From a virus, in IMG/VR virus record IMGVR_UViG_3300032286_001864, positions 1 through 64,000 of that record: 64,000 nt of DNA, one strand, 5' to 3'. This document shows positions 50,091 through 57,646 of this stretch, in pieces (position 1 is the first letter of the stretch; every line of letters starts with the position of its first letter). A program made the position numbers and the translations under genes. The notes under the pieces are model-generated. The model did not search any database. It saw only the letters and a program-made list of their open reading frames with translations, and was not told where the DNA came from.

Positions 50091-50280
50091 GCGTTGTGAT
50101 TGCTGTGGCAAGCGGCACAGTGCCTCAGGTGTGCCGGGCGCGCAAGCCCTGGCGACACACAAAGCCGCAAGCTGGTGCACGCACAATCTCAGGAAATGCA
50201 AAGGACTGTTAAATGCAGCAGATGTGAGGGAAGTTTTCTGTAGGAGTGGGCAAGCAATGTTAAATGTGTTGGTACAATCC
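50091..50280. promoter_or_regulatory. Lysogeny-switch-like intergenic region
   Basis: 190 bp between divergent genes. TGTTAAATG occurs twice exactly 50 bp apart (50208-50216 and 50258-50266), and GGCACAGTGCC at 50114-50124 is a perfect palindrome. Both look like repressor-binding sites. TACAAT at 50273-50278 would drive the repressor gene. Confidence 0.5.
50273..50278 (+). promoter_or_regulatory. -10 element TACAAT of the repressor gene
   Basis: A good -10 box ending only two bases before the ATG at 50281, so the transcript would be leaderless, as for lambda cI. Confidence 0.5.
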
Positions 50281-50934
50281 ATGGCACCGATGAGAACCGC
50301 TTTGGAATCCGCAGGCAAGACCGCACCGCCAGAAGCGGTGACAGCCGCAGAAGCTGCGCAGACTCAGCGCTTTGCCCAGGCGCTCCGGCAAGCGATGGTT
50401 CGCAACCGGCTGAGTGAACGCAGGCTAGCGACCGAGCTGGGTATCACGATCGGCACGACCCAGAAGTACTTCCGCTTCCGTGTGCAGCCGCTCAAGGTGG
50501 CAACAGGCATCAACCGCCAGCTGGCCCGCTTGCTGGGGATCACGCTGGACGCCCTGGTGAGCTTTTACGAAACCGGAGAGTTTCGTAATGCCTTGAGCTT
50601 CGACGAAGTGGCCTCCTGGCTGCGCTCAGATGCCGGCATCGAGCATCTGGCGCCGGTCCTTGAGGCGATGAGCGATCTGAGCAAGAAGGCCACCAGCTGC
50701 GGTGGCGCGCCCGAGCTGCCGCCAGCGCGTTATACCTGGCCCTTAGAAGAGTTGGAGCAGGCCAAGGTATCGCCGGCCCTGCGGCAACGCATGGGCTTAA
50801 CAGAGGGAGCACTGGAAGCTCTAGCAACGGAAGGGGTATTTACGGACGAGCTCGTTGAGGCCTTCAGCATTGCGGTCAATCTGGATGAAGGGGCTGTCCG
50901 CGAAGCATTCGCGGCACGCACCGCTGTGTTATGA
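50281..50934 (+). CDS. HTH transcriptional regulator, probable repressor
   Basis: The frame opens at 50080 but the ATG at 50281 (MAPMRTALESAGK) right after the TACAAT box is the likely start (217 aa). Residues 35-80 are a Cro/cI-type helix-turn-helix (QALRQAMVRNRLSERRLATE, then LGITIGTTQKYF), followed by LARLLGITLDALVSFYETGE. The C-terminal half is helical and acidic, maybe for dimer or oligomer formation; no LexA-type protease site is seen. It is followed by a strong terminator. Confidence 0.7.
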   Translation: MAPMRTALESAGKTAPPEAVTAAEAAQTQRFAQALRQAMVRNRLSERRLATELGITIGTTQKYFRFRVQPLKVATGINRQLARLLGITLDALVSFYETGEFRNALSFDEVASWLRSDAGIEHLAPVLEAMSDLSKKATSCGGAPELPPARYTWPLEELEQAKVSPALRQRMGLTEGALEALATEGVFTDELVEAFSIAVNLDEGAVREAFAARTAVL

Positions 50935-50996
50935 GCTGGGCTCCAGCGTGGTACGCTCACATCGGTCGGAAACGAGGCCGACCAACAGAGAGGACG

Positions 50997-51026
50997 GGCG
51001 AACCCCTGAGAAGGTTCGCCTTTTTT
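50997..51026 (+). terminator. Intrinsic terminator after the repressor gene
   Basis: Eight-base arms GGCGAACC and GGTTCGCC around an 8-base loop, followed by TTTTTT. It isolates the repressor transcript from the accessory block downstream. Confidence 0.85.
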
Positions 51027-51045
51027 GTGCCCGGATGACCATCGC

Positions 51046-51051
51046 TAGACT
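51046..51051 (+). promoter_or_regulatory. -10-like element TAGACT
   Basis: GCTAGACT follows the terminator and is 23 nt before the ATG at 51075 (20 nt before the alternative GTG at 51072). Confidence 0.4.
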
Positions 51052-51074
51052 CAGCTGAAGGTCTGACTGCTGTG

Positions 51075-51461
51075 ATGTTCAGGCGTTCAGTTGCTGAGGT
51101 GCTGTCGCGGGGGACCGCCGAGACGCTCGGGGATGCCATCCGCAGTGGCGTGATGACGGACATCGAGGGTTACCCGATGTTCTTCCGTGATGCGCCGAGC
51201 GAGGATGCGCAGCGGCGGATCACCAAGAAGTTGGGGCATCCGGAGGGGAGGACGTTCACGGCCGAGGAGCTCGAGGCGATCGCCAGAGGAGCCGGGGTGA
51301 ATGGGGAGATCAACGATGAGCTGCTCAAGGCGATGCAAGCCCTGTACGACAACCACGACCCACGGCGGATGGCAGGGGCCGCGTTGCTGGGGGCCCTGGG
51401 CGCCGGCACTGGGATTGCGCTGCTGACGCCGGGCAAGGAGGAGCGGGGGTCCCATGCCTGA
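51075..51461 (+). CDS. Hypothetical protein (128 aa)
   Basis: Start at ATG 51075 or GTG 51072. Contains RTFTAEELEAIARGAGVNGE, an EF-hand-like or HTH-like helix pair, and a C-terminal Ala/Gly-rich hydrophobic end (AALLGALGAGTGIALL) that may insert in a membrane. Its stop overlaps the next start by eight bases. Confidence 0.55.
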   Translation: MFRRSVAEVLSRGTAETLGDAIRSGVMTDIEGYPMFFRDAPSEDAQRRITKKLGHPEGRTFTAEELEAIARGAGVNGEINDELLKAMQALYDNHDPRRMAGAALLGALGAGTGIALLTPGKEERGSHA

Positions 51462-52731
51462 TTACTCGGCCGGTTGGATCACAGTTCCGGGCAAGGGGCG
51501 CAGGTGGCGTACTAGCAAAGGCGAGTACATGGCGCAGCGCCCGGCAGGTGACGCGCCTGGGGTGATGGGCGCGATTCAAGGGGCTTGGGCCGGGGCGGAT
51601 AGGGCCGTGGGCGGCTGGCTGCCCGGGGGCGGCGTAGCAAACCCCGCAAGCGGGGCGGTTCGAGGTGTCTCGAAAGCGGCCCTAGGGGGCGGTGTCCTTG
51701 CCTCGATGCCTCGTCTAGCCGTGGGTGACGCAGCGGGAATCGGGGGCTACTTTGGCATTGCGGCAGCGGCAGGTGCCCTTACCCCTGTGCTCCAGAAGAT
51801 CGCGGGGAGCGGAGGCCGGCCCTCGGTAGGAGTGCTGGGCCAACAAATGAAAGTACTGAATAGTGCGCACAAGTATCTGGGCGAGATGGGATCGGGCGTT
51901 AATCAGGGCGCGATGATCGAAGACGCAACCCGTGACGCAAAGGGGCTGGAGCCTGCTCCTCGCCCCGCCAAGGGCAAGATGATTGACTTCAGTACGGATG
52001 GCTCGCCTATCGGACCGGCCTACCAGCCAGTGGGGTCTGCTTACCTAAAAGGAAAGGTTGCAATAAATCAAGACACGCCGGCCTGGGTGCTCGCTCACGA
52101 GTTTGGCCATGCAGCTGATCACGTCAAAAGACCCGGCTCGTTCACGTCGACTGACCAATTGCAGAATATGCCAAGATCACAGCAAGAGGGATACGTGAAC
52201 AGCGCAAGGTCAAGGATGACCGGCGCGAGCGCAGGAGTTGGGACTTTGTTTGCCCGTCCCGGTGATGGGAACCGCAGCGTGCTGGAAGCCGGCGTCCAAG
52301 GAGCTCTCTTGGGCCTTGCATCCAATTGGGACACCCTGGCCAAGGAAGCAAGGGCGGACATCCATGGGATGAGGATTGCCAGGAATGCAGGCGTACCCTG
52401 GAACACGAAACAGAACCTTGCCGCCAAAGGCTCGTACGTGCTGGGCACAGCGGGTCCCGGCTTCATCCAAGGCGCCGCCGGAGAGGTAATTTCGAGGGGG
52501 GTGGATCAAGCGTCAAAGGTGTTGAAAGATGCCGTCGTCGATCCAGCGTTGCGCAACGTTCGTGGCGGCGATAGCCCCGCGGAACAGAGCTTGCGTAAGT
52601 ACGGATACAACCCCGAGCAGTATGCGCTGGGCGCCCCCTCTGACCAAGGGGAGTCTTTTGGCCGGGGGGACCTCGGGGTAAGGAAGCGCCATCCGATTGG
52701 CTCAGCGGTGATGCGAGGGTGGGCGAAATGA
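51454..52731 (+). CDS. Second HExxH zincin, putative virion or injected protein
   Basis: 425 aa. Gly/Ala-rich N-terminal 120 residues with a hydrophobic region near 80-115. WVLAHEFGHAADHV places the zinc motif HEFGH at 215-219. The sequence after it (QGALLGLASNWDTLAKEARADIHGM) supplies Glu/Asp candidates for the third ligand. The last 100 residues are charged. It recalls the protein at 40942 in having HExxH plus Gly-rich hydrophobic parts, though sequences differ. Target unknown. Confidence 0.65.
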   Translation: MPDYSAGWITVPGKGRRWRTSKGEYMAQRPAGDAPGVMGAIQGAWAGADRAVGGWLPGGGVANPASGAVRGVSKAALGGGVLASMPRLAVGDAAGIGGYFGIAAAAGALTPVLQKIAGSGGRPSVGVLGQQMKVLNSAHKYLGEMGSGVNQGAMIEDATRDAKGLEPAPRPAKGKMIDFSTDGSPIGPAYQPVGSAYLKGKVAINQDTPAWVLAHEFGHAADHVKRPGSFTSTDQLQNMPRSQQEGYVNSARSRMTGASAGVGTLFARPGDGNRSVLEAGVQGALLGLASNWDTLAKEARADIHGMRIARNAGVPWNTKQNLAAKGSYVLGTAGPGFIQGAAGEVISRGVDQASKVLKDAVVDPALRNVRGGDSPAEQSLRKYGYNPEQYALGAPSDQGESFGRGDLGVRKRHPIGSAVMRGWAK

Positions 52732-53087
52732 GCGGCATGCGAATGGCTGGTGCTGCGTTTGGAGCAGGGGCCGCGCTCGGGGCTGGAGGCCTTGCCCTGG
52801 CCCAGCACCTGATTGAGCAGGGCACGCCGACCTACGCGCGCGAGATGTCGCAAGAGGAGCATGCAAAGAACAACCTGGGCGGCCTCCGGCAGCGCCAGGG
52901 TGACATGTCGGTGAAGGACCTGGCCCTCTACGAAGGGATCCGCCAAGGGCTGATGTCCGGTGAGGTCAGCGGCGAGGAGGTGTACGGGCTCGTGAAGGGC
53001 GGGAAGCTGCCGGCGCGGGTCGTCTCCTTGCTGGGTGATGTGATCGACCTGGGCGCGTATATGCCGCCTCCAACTCCAGGAGCCTGA
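52728..53087 (+). CDS. Small protein with N-terminal hydrophobic segment (119 aa)
   Basis: ATGA overlap with the zincin. Starts with a Gly/Ala-rich membrane-like segment (MAGAAFGAGAALGAGGLALA), then a charged helical domain (EEHAKNNLGGLRQRQ) and a Val/Leu-rich part (RVVSLLGDVIDLGAYM). Probably works with the gene before it. Confidence 0.55.
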   Translation: MSGMRMAGAAFGAGAALGAGGLALAQHLIEQGTPTYAREMSQEEHAKNNLGGLRQRQGDMSVKDLALYEGIRQGLMSGEVSGEEVYGLVKGGKLPARVVSLLGDVIDLGAYMPPPTPGA

Positions 53088-53089
53088 CC

Positions 53090-53218
53090 ATGGCCATCCG
53101 CAAAGCCGGAGACAAGCTTGCCGCCGCCTGCTGGAAGGGCTACGAAGCCATCGGCACGAAGATCAAGGACGGCCGCCAGGTGCCGAATTGCGTGCCAGTG
53201 AAGAAGGGGCGCCGCTGA
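53090..53218 (+). CDS. Very small basic protein with PNCVP motif (42 aa)
   Basis: ATG two bases after the previous stop; TGATG overlap with what follows. The product starts MAIRKAGDKLAAACWKGYEA and contains KDGRQVPNCVPV, a motif I associate with the ends of many phage virion proteins. Three Lys/Arg-rich stretches. Expression is plausible from the tight spacing. Confidence 0.5.
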   Translation: MAIRKAGDKLAAACWKGYEAIGTKIKDGRQVPNCVPVKKGRR

Positions 53219-53271
53219 TGGCCAGTATTCGCGAAAGAAGCACAGGTACAGCAGCCGTAGAATCACCATGA
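53218..53271 (+). pseudogene. 17-codon remnant resembling the start of the FGDP-domain gene
   Basis: ATGGCCAGTATTCGC here and ATGGCCAGCATCCGT at 53734 both encode MASIR. The remnant runs into a stop after 17 codons, and its bases also hold the TAGAAT element for the next gene. It looks like a broken or truncated duplicate start rather than a functional gene. Confidence 0.35.
53258..53263 (+). promoter_or_regulatory. -10-like element TAGAAT
   Basis: GTAGAATCACCA lies 21 nt before the ATG at 53285. Confidence 0.45.
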
Positions 53272-53284
53272 CGCTCTAGCTGCC

Positions 53285-53734
53285 ATGACACCTGCCCCGT
53301 ACGCAAGAACTGCTTCGCAGTACATGAGTGCTCCAAGTGCGTCTCTTGCTGAAGCGTTGCTTGCCAGCTACTTGGAAAAAGCTAAACAGGTTGCCGCCAA
53401 TAACCCCAAAGCTCGGTTTGGTTACTACGACGAGAACGGGGTTCCTCAGTACAGCTCGAACCCTGAGTATGCGGGCTTGAATTGGCGGAATCAAACAGCA
53501 GAGGGAGGGCCTGACGTGGAAGGGAATTTGTACGACCCGAATCATCCTTCATTGCCGATGATGTGGAGTAGCGATGCACCTAGCGTGATGCGCAGAAACT
53601 TGCTGGGGATGCAGGCCACAGAAGAGTGGGATGGAGCAAGACACCTTGGAGCTGGACAGAGCAGCCTGCCCGCCCAGCGGGAACTAGAGCTTGCTTATCT
53701 TCGGCCCCTGGCTGCGGACGATTTGCCGTACTAA
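53285..53734 (+). CDS. Hypothetical protein (149 aa)
   Basis: Hydrophilic with aromatic residues. An Ala/Lys helix (AEALLASYLEKAKQVAA) is followed by YYDENGVPQYSSNPEYAG and an Asp/Pro-rich middle. Stop overlaps the next start (TAATG), so it is coupled to the FGDP-domain gene and may be a partner of it. Confidence 0.6.
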   Translation: MTPAPYARTASQYMSAPSASLAEALLASYLEKAKQVAANNPKARFGYYDENGVPQYSSNPEYAGLNWRNQTAEGGPDVEGNLYDPNHPSLPMMWSSDAPSVMRRNLLGMQATEEWDGARHLGAGQSSLPAQRELELAYLRPLAADDLPY

Positions 53735-54018
53735 TGGCCAGCATCCGTTACGCCGGCGAAATCTTTCAGGGCTACAACCAGCCCAAGCGAACGCCTGGCG
53801 AAAACAAGAAGTTCGCCGTGCTGGTCAAGGACAACGACGGTGATCAGAAGATCGTGCGCTTTGGGGATCCATCGATGGAGAACTACCGCAATGGCCCGCA
53901 CGGCAGGGGCGGCCATGGCGATGAGGATCGTAGGGTGAATTTCAAGGCCCGCCACAACTGCAGCGAGAAGAACGACAAGACCACACCGGGGTACTGGAGT
54001 TACCACTGGAGCTGGTGA
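53734..54018 (+). CDS. Second copy of the FGDPSMENY head-type protein
   Basis: 94 aa. Shares with the protein at 15525 the segments NQPKRTPGxNKKFAV, RFGDPSMENYRNGP, GRGGHGDE, RHNCSEK and the YWSxHWSW end; identity is high over about 80 residues. The N-terminus is shorter and different. Duplication of a head-gene into the accessory block suggests a variant virion component or a moved copy. Confidence 0.7.
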   Translation: MASIRYAGEIFQGYNQPKRTPGENKKFAVLVKDNDGDQKIVRFGDPSMENYRNGPHGRGGHGDEDRRVNFKARHNCSEKNDKTTPGYWSYHWSW

Positions 54019-54305
54019 GATTCATGGAGAACCGCATGGCCGGCGAAAAACTGGCACTGCTGATTGCCAGGAAGTACGCGGAGGGCGACCACTTGGTCGA
54101 CGGTGGACCCGATGTCGGACTGTTCTGGGCAAGCAACATCCAGGACCCGTCGACTTTGCCCGTGCTTTCGATACAACACGCGCGAGACGTGCTGGCCGCT
54201 CGAGGGACAGAACAGAGAGGTCGTATTCACTTCACCGATTATGCCCTGCAAGGCTCAAGTGATCGATGGTCGCCGCAAGTCGGCAGCTGGCCGGAGGCAG
54301 CATGA
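54015..54305 (+). CDS. Small hypothetical protein (96 aa)
   Basis: GTG 54015 overlaps the previous stop (GTGA); ATGs at 54024 and 54036 are alternatives. Helical N-terminal half (LALLIARKYAEGDHLV), then beta/acidic parts. The stop overlaps the start of the ASCH-SLOG-like gene (ATGA), so both are made together. Confidence 0.5.
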   Translation: MRFMENRMAGEKLALLIARKYAEGDHLVDGGPDVGLFWASNIQDPSTLPVLSIQHARDVLAARGTEQRGRIHFTDYALQGSSDRWSPQVGSWPEAA

Positions 54306-55249
54306 CGTTTCAGATGCCCATGAACTTCAAGTACACCCGGCAGGGCCCGGATGGCTGGAAGTTCTATGGCACGCCGGGTACGCCGGCGACCACGATGGAC
54401 GCCATCATGCAGGGTCTGCGCACATCGACATTGCGCAAAGGATTGAGTCGAGGCCTTGAGCCTGGGTCCAACGTCCTGTTCACGGATAACGATGGCCGCC
54501 GCCAGCCGGCAATCGTGACCGGCAAGCGCATGGTCGATCCCTCCATGGCGGAGGAATTGTCCAGGACCGAGCGCTGGACACCGGAGTTCCTGCGCTGGTA
54601 CATGGGTCAGAACGGCCTGGACAACGGTCGGATGGAGCAGCTGCTGTACCAACTGCCAAGCCAGGGCGTGATTGCAACCCCGCGCATGGCCGGAGACGCC
54701 TTGATCGCCGCGGCTGCAGCGCCGACCGGGCCGATCTGGGCCTTTGGCGGGGCAAGAGCTACTCCGCCGGACGTGCTTGAGCTGATCTCCCAGATCGGCA
54801 AGAAGCACGCCGAGAGCGGCGGACGCATCGTCCATGGCGGAGCCCCCGGCGCAGATCGCGCTGCATCGCGGCTGGTGAGCAATCCAGAGGCGCTATCGAT
54901 TCTTCTGCCTGGTCCCAACGATCCCCGCGGGCCGGATCCTCAGTACGCCGGGGGACGCGTCTTCGATGCCACTCAGCTTCCAACTTGGGAGCGGGCTCAT
55001 GCGATCGCCAGGCAGTACGAAGACCCGTACCGTCCGGGCGGACGGAACTACAACGCTCGCAACGTGATGGTGCTGCTGGGGCCCGGGCTTGATGCACCTC
55101 GAGAGAAGCTCGTGGTCTGGTCACCGGGCGCGCAAGCCATCGGTGGCACTGGCCACGCCATCCGCACCGCCGAGGGCCACGGGATCCCGGTACGGAACCT
55201 GGCGGACCCCGCAATTCGGGCTGCCGCGGAGCAGTGGCTGAGGGCCTGA
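54302..55249 (+). CDS. ASCH-like plus SLOG-like fusion protein
   Basis: 315 aa from the ATG at 54302. Residues 20-105 (TMDAIMQGLRTSTLRKGLSR, then PGSNVLFTDNDGRR) resemble an ASCH domain, a small RNA- or nucleotide-binding barrel. Residues 140-315 resemble a DprA/YspA-type SLOG Rossmann domain: WAFGGARATPPDVLELISQ, then GRIVHGGAPGADRAASRLV with the GGAxGADxxA signature, and a late VMVLLGPGLDAPREK strand. SLOG domains bind nucleotides or their derivatives and act as sensors in several defence systems. A nucleotide-sensing role is inferred. Confidence 0.65.
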   Translation: MTFQMPMNFKYTRQGPDGWKFYGTPGTPATTMDAIMQGLRTSTLRKGLSRGLEPGSNVLFTDNDGRRQPAIVTGKRMVDPSMAEELSRTERWTPEFLRWYMGQNGLDNGRMEQLLYQLPSQGVIATPRMAGDALIAAAAAPTGPIWAFGGARATPPDVLELISQIGKKHAESGGRIVHGGAPGADRAASRLVSNPEALSILLPGPNDPRGPDPQYAGGRVFDATQLPTWERAHAIARQYEDPYRPGGRNYNARNVMVLLGPGLDAPREKLVVWSPGAQAIGGTGHAIRTAEGHGIPVRNLADPAIRAAAEQWLRA

Positions 55250-55260
55250 GTCGCCCTCGT

Positions 55261-55266
55261 TAGCCT
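55261..55266 (+). promoter_or_regulatory. -10-like element TAGCCT
   Basis: GTTAGCCTGGGCTGGCG lies 35 nt before the GTG at 55302. Confidence 0.35.
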
Positions 55267-55301
55267 GGGCTGGCGCCTGACAACCAGCGAGACGGAAGCC
55301 T

Positions 55302-55628
55302 GTGTCTCACAGAATCGAAGGGTCGGAGCTGGTTTCGAAACGTGTCACCAAGAACAGCTTCAGGCGAGAGATCATCAACGCCTGGGACGGGTGCTGCGCC
55401 TACTGCGGCTGTCGGCCTGAGAAGATCACGCTCGATCATGTGGTGCCCAAGGTCAAGGCCGGGACAACGCAGAAGAGCAACCTGGTGCCAGCCTGCGCTC
55501 CATGCAACGTCTCAAAGAACCACTGCGATGTCTGGCAGTGGTACGCAGAGCAGGCGTTCTACTGCGCTGGCAAGGAGGGAGTGATCAGGGAATGGTTGGA
55601 ATCCAACGCCGCCGCGGACGGGGGTTGA
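55302..55628 (+). CDS. HNH endonuclease
   Basis: 108 aa, GTG start. Core: CAYCG (Cys32, Cys35), TLDHVVPKVKAG with the Asp45-His46 pair, NLVPACAPCN (Asn60, Cys65, Cys68, Asn69). All zinc and catalytic positions of a small HNH nuclease are present. It may be a free homing nuclease or a packaging-type HNH. It stands 52 bases after the ASCH-SLOG-like gene with its own promoter-like element. Confidence 0.85.
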   Translation: MSHRIEGSELVSKRVTKNSFRREIINAWDGCCAYCGCRPEKITLDHVVPKVKAGTTQKSNLVPACAPCNVSKNHCDVWQWYAEQAFYCAGKEGVIREWLESNAAADGG

Positions 55629-55643
55629 GCGGCTGCCTGGCGG

Positions 55644-55877
55644 TCAGAAGTAACCAGCGACGGCACCAACCGGCACGATGGGGATGCCAGCGCCGCGGAC
55701 GACCAGGCAACCGTAGTTGCCCTGACCGCAGCTGTTGTTCATGAGCTTGCCGATGTTGCGAACCCAGCCGTAGCCGCCGGCACCAAGGACTACGACAAGG
55801 ATGAGGACGAGAATGCCGGTGGAGACAGCCTCGGGGTCAAAGCCAAATGAGCGAGAGGAGTTCTTGGGGCCGTCCAT
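55644..55877 (-). CDS. Single-span membrane protein (77 aa)
   Basis: ATG at 55877. Polar N-terminus (MDGPKNSSRSFGFD), one strong membrane helix (GILVLILVVVLGAGGYGWV), then a short part with two Cys and a Gly/Val/Pro tail. Unknown; convergent with the HNH gene. Confidence 0.55.
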   Translation of the reverse strand: MDGPKNSSRSFGFDPEAVSTGILVLILVVVLGAGGYGWVRNIGKLMNNSCGQGNYGCLVVRGAGIPIVPVGAVAGYF

Positions 55878-55952
55878 GAAACGTCTTGAGGTGCAGAGGT
55901 GTTCTACAGGAGCGGCGGGCAGGTTGCAAGCCGTGTCAAGCGCCAGCAACCC

Positions 55953-56150
55953 CTAGCCCCACTTGCTGGCGTTGAGAGCGAAGTTGGCCTTCTTGACCAG
56001 GCCAGGGCTGTGCTCGTCTTTGTGGGCCAGGACATGCCGGGCGTACTCCTGCACGCCCGTGCCGGCTTTGGTGGCAGAGGCGGTGAAGGATCCCTTCGTG
56101 CCGCCTTGCGACATGGCCTTCTGCATGCGCTCACCAGCGAAGCGTGTCAT
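55953..56150 (-). CDS. Small hypothetical protein (65 aa)
   Basis: Begins MTRFAGERMQKAMSQGGTKG. Basic, Ala/Lys/His-rich, no membrane helix. ATGA overlap with the preceding gene. Its start (TRFAG) repeats that of its neighbour (NTRFAGS), possibly an old duplication of the 5' end. Confidence 0.5.
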   Translation of the reverse strand: MTRFAGERMQKAMSQGGTKGSFTASATKAGTGVQEYARHVLAHKDEHSPGLVKKANFALNASKWG

Positions 56151-56521
56151 GGGTGCTGCGGCTGCTCCTGATCCCGCATCATCATGACGGCCGGGATCCC
56201 GCCTGCGATGGCACCGGCCAGGGCTCCGTAGGCACCGCGACGAGCGCTCTGACGTTCGAGTCGCTCGACCTCAAGGAGACTCTTAACGGAACGGGGCCTG
56301 ACTGAGTGAGCTCCGGCAAGGGCGCCTCCCGTGGCGGTTGCGTAGGGCAGTAGGGAGATGAGTAGGTTGAGAGGAATCTCTCCAGAGTTCGACCCGTTGG
56401 TATCGCCCAAGAAGAGGTCGGCGGCGCCGTAGATGCCAGTAGTCCCCAGCCCCAGCTGAGCAAGAGTGTTGACAGCCAATGCGTGCAGGTCTGAATCGCT
56501 GCCCGCAAAACGCGTGTTCAT
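56147..56521 (-). CDS. Membrane protein with two to three helices (124 aa)
   Basis: Hydrophobic segments at about 15-35 (LAQLGLGTTGIYGAADLFL), 50-70 (LNLLISLLPYATATGGALAG) and 95-112 (AYGALAGAIAGGIPAVMM), the last a glycine-rich helix. A basic stretch (RSVKSLLEVERLERQSARR) lies between. Possibly a small membrane-remodelling or virion membrane protein. Confidence 0.55.
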   Translation of the reverse strand: MNTRFAGSDSDLHALAVNTLAQLGLGTTGIYGAADLFLGDTNGSNSGEIPLNLLISLLPYATATGGALAGAHSVRPRSVKSLLEVERLERQSARRGAYGALAGAIAGGIPAVMMMRDQEQPQHP

Positions 56522-56524
56522 GAC

Positions 56525-56743
56525 TCAGCGCCCCTGAGCAGGCCGCTGCTGTCCCTGCGACGTGGGCTGCTGGTTGGGGCGTTGCCCGGGGCGATAGCCA
56601 GCCTGGAGGTTGGGATCGCCTTGCTCCTGCCCGACGGCTTGGTTGTCCTTGCCGCGGCGCATCATCTTCTTGGCCCGGTCCTTGTGCTTGTTGAGCACGC
56701 CCTGGCGATCGTTGGGGGCGGCGCCTTGCTGCGGGCTGTTCAT
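56525..56743 (-). CDS. Gln/Arg-rich disordered protein (72 aa)
   Basis: Begins MNSPQQGAAPNDRQGVLNKH; repeated Gln/Pro/Arg/Gly blocks and a basic KHKDRAKKMMRRGKD centre. Overlaps the start of the nuclease gene's stop (ATGA). Probably a nucleic-acid or partner-binding tail protein. Confidence 0.5.
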   Translation of the reverse strand: MNSPQQGAAPNDRQGVLNKHKDRAKKMMRRGKDNQAVGQEQGDPNLQAGYRPGQRPNQQPTSQGQQRPAQGR

Positions 56744-57564
56744 GCGTGGACCAGAAGCTTCTGGCCTATGTTAGAAGGAACAATCGGAGCCTCCTCCTTG
56801 TCGAGCCCCAGGGCTGCAAGCTCCTTCTCGCGGGCAAGGATCTGGTAGTAGTCGGCAACACGCTGGGTCCACTTGTAGCGCCAGGCGTGGAGCTCATGGC
56901 CGCGGAGCAGGAAGCTCTGAGTGATGCGCGGCGTGGTCACCAGGATCTGGGCCATCTCGACCGAGATCCCCAGGGTTTCTTCGAGGGCGATCGCATAGGC
57001 GCCCAGCTGGAGGGCGCACTTGTTGAACTTCATCCAGCCGCCGTAATGCTCCCTGGGGACACCGTTCTCCTCGCCCTTGGGGAAGTAGCGGCAGTAGGGG
57101 CCGTTGCTGGACTTGACGTCAGCGAGAACGACGATGCCGCCGCGGACGCCGACGATGTCGGGACAGCCGCAGTATCCGTGCTGGTGAGACCAGATCCTGG
57201 AGATGCCATCGTCCCCGATACAGAAGTTCCACTCAGGCCGTAGCGGCTTCTCCGACCAGGTGAAGTAGTCGTAGGAGTCGAGGTGGGGAGCTACTCCGTT
57301 CCAGTAGGGCAGGATCTCATCGGGGATTTCGACAGCTTTGCCACGAAGATGGTCTTCACAGGCCTTGTGGATGATTGAACCGCGGTTGGCAGCGGCTTCC
57401 TTGCCGCCCGGGTTCTTGATGTTCCACTGCTCGAGGGTTTGCTTGGAGCGGGCGCTGGCGGTCTTACCCAGGATCGCAGTGACAGAAGGGTAGGCGCAGT
57501 CTGGCCGGTCACCCGTCCGATAGTGGCGAACACCATCGATTTCGAAGCGGGTTGGCCGTTTCAA
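56740..57564 (-). CDS. PD-(D/E)XK exonuclease
   Basis: 274 aa, TTG start at 57564 with GAGAGG upstream. Motifs of the RecB/Cas4-like nuclease family: RGSIIHKACE (GxxxH, Gly62 and His66), GCPDIVGV (Asp136), VLADVKSS (Asp149, Lys151) and KCALQLGAYAIALE (QxxxY). These residues bind the metal and cut DNA ends. It probably supports phage recombination or host DNA breakdown, upstream of an SSB and clamp group. Confidence 0.82.
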   Translation of the reverse strand: MKRPTRFEIDGVRHYRTGDRPDCAYPSVTAILGKTASARSKQTLEQWNIKNPGGKEAAANRGSIIHKACEDHLRGKAVEIPDEILPYWNGVAPHLDSYDYFTWSEKPLRPEWNFCIGDDGISRIWSHQHGYCGCPDIVGVRGGIVVLADVKSSNGPYCRYFPKGEENGVPREHYGGWMKFNKCALQLGAYAIALEETLGISVEMAQILVTTPRITQSFLLRGHELHAWRYKWTQRVADYYQILAREKELAALGLDKEEAPIVPSNIGQKLLVHA

Positions 57565-57584
57565 TCTCGCCTCTCTTTACAGAG

Positions 57585-57590
57585 AATGTA
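57585..57590 (-). promoter_or_regulatory. -10-like element TACATT, minus strand
   Basis: TACATT is 20 nt before the TTG at 57564, in an 82-nt gap that follows the upstream stop. Confidence 0.35.
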
Positions 57591-57646
57591 GCGAGACCTG
57601 AGAGACGCAGGATGAGAGAGCAGCGGGTTCGCCGCTTTGGCTGCGA

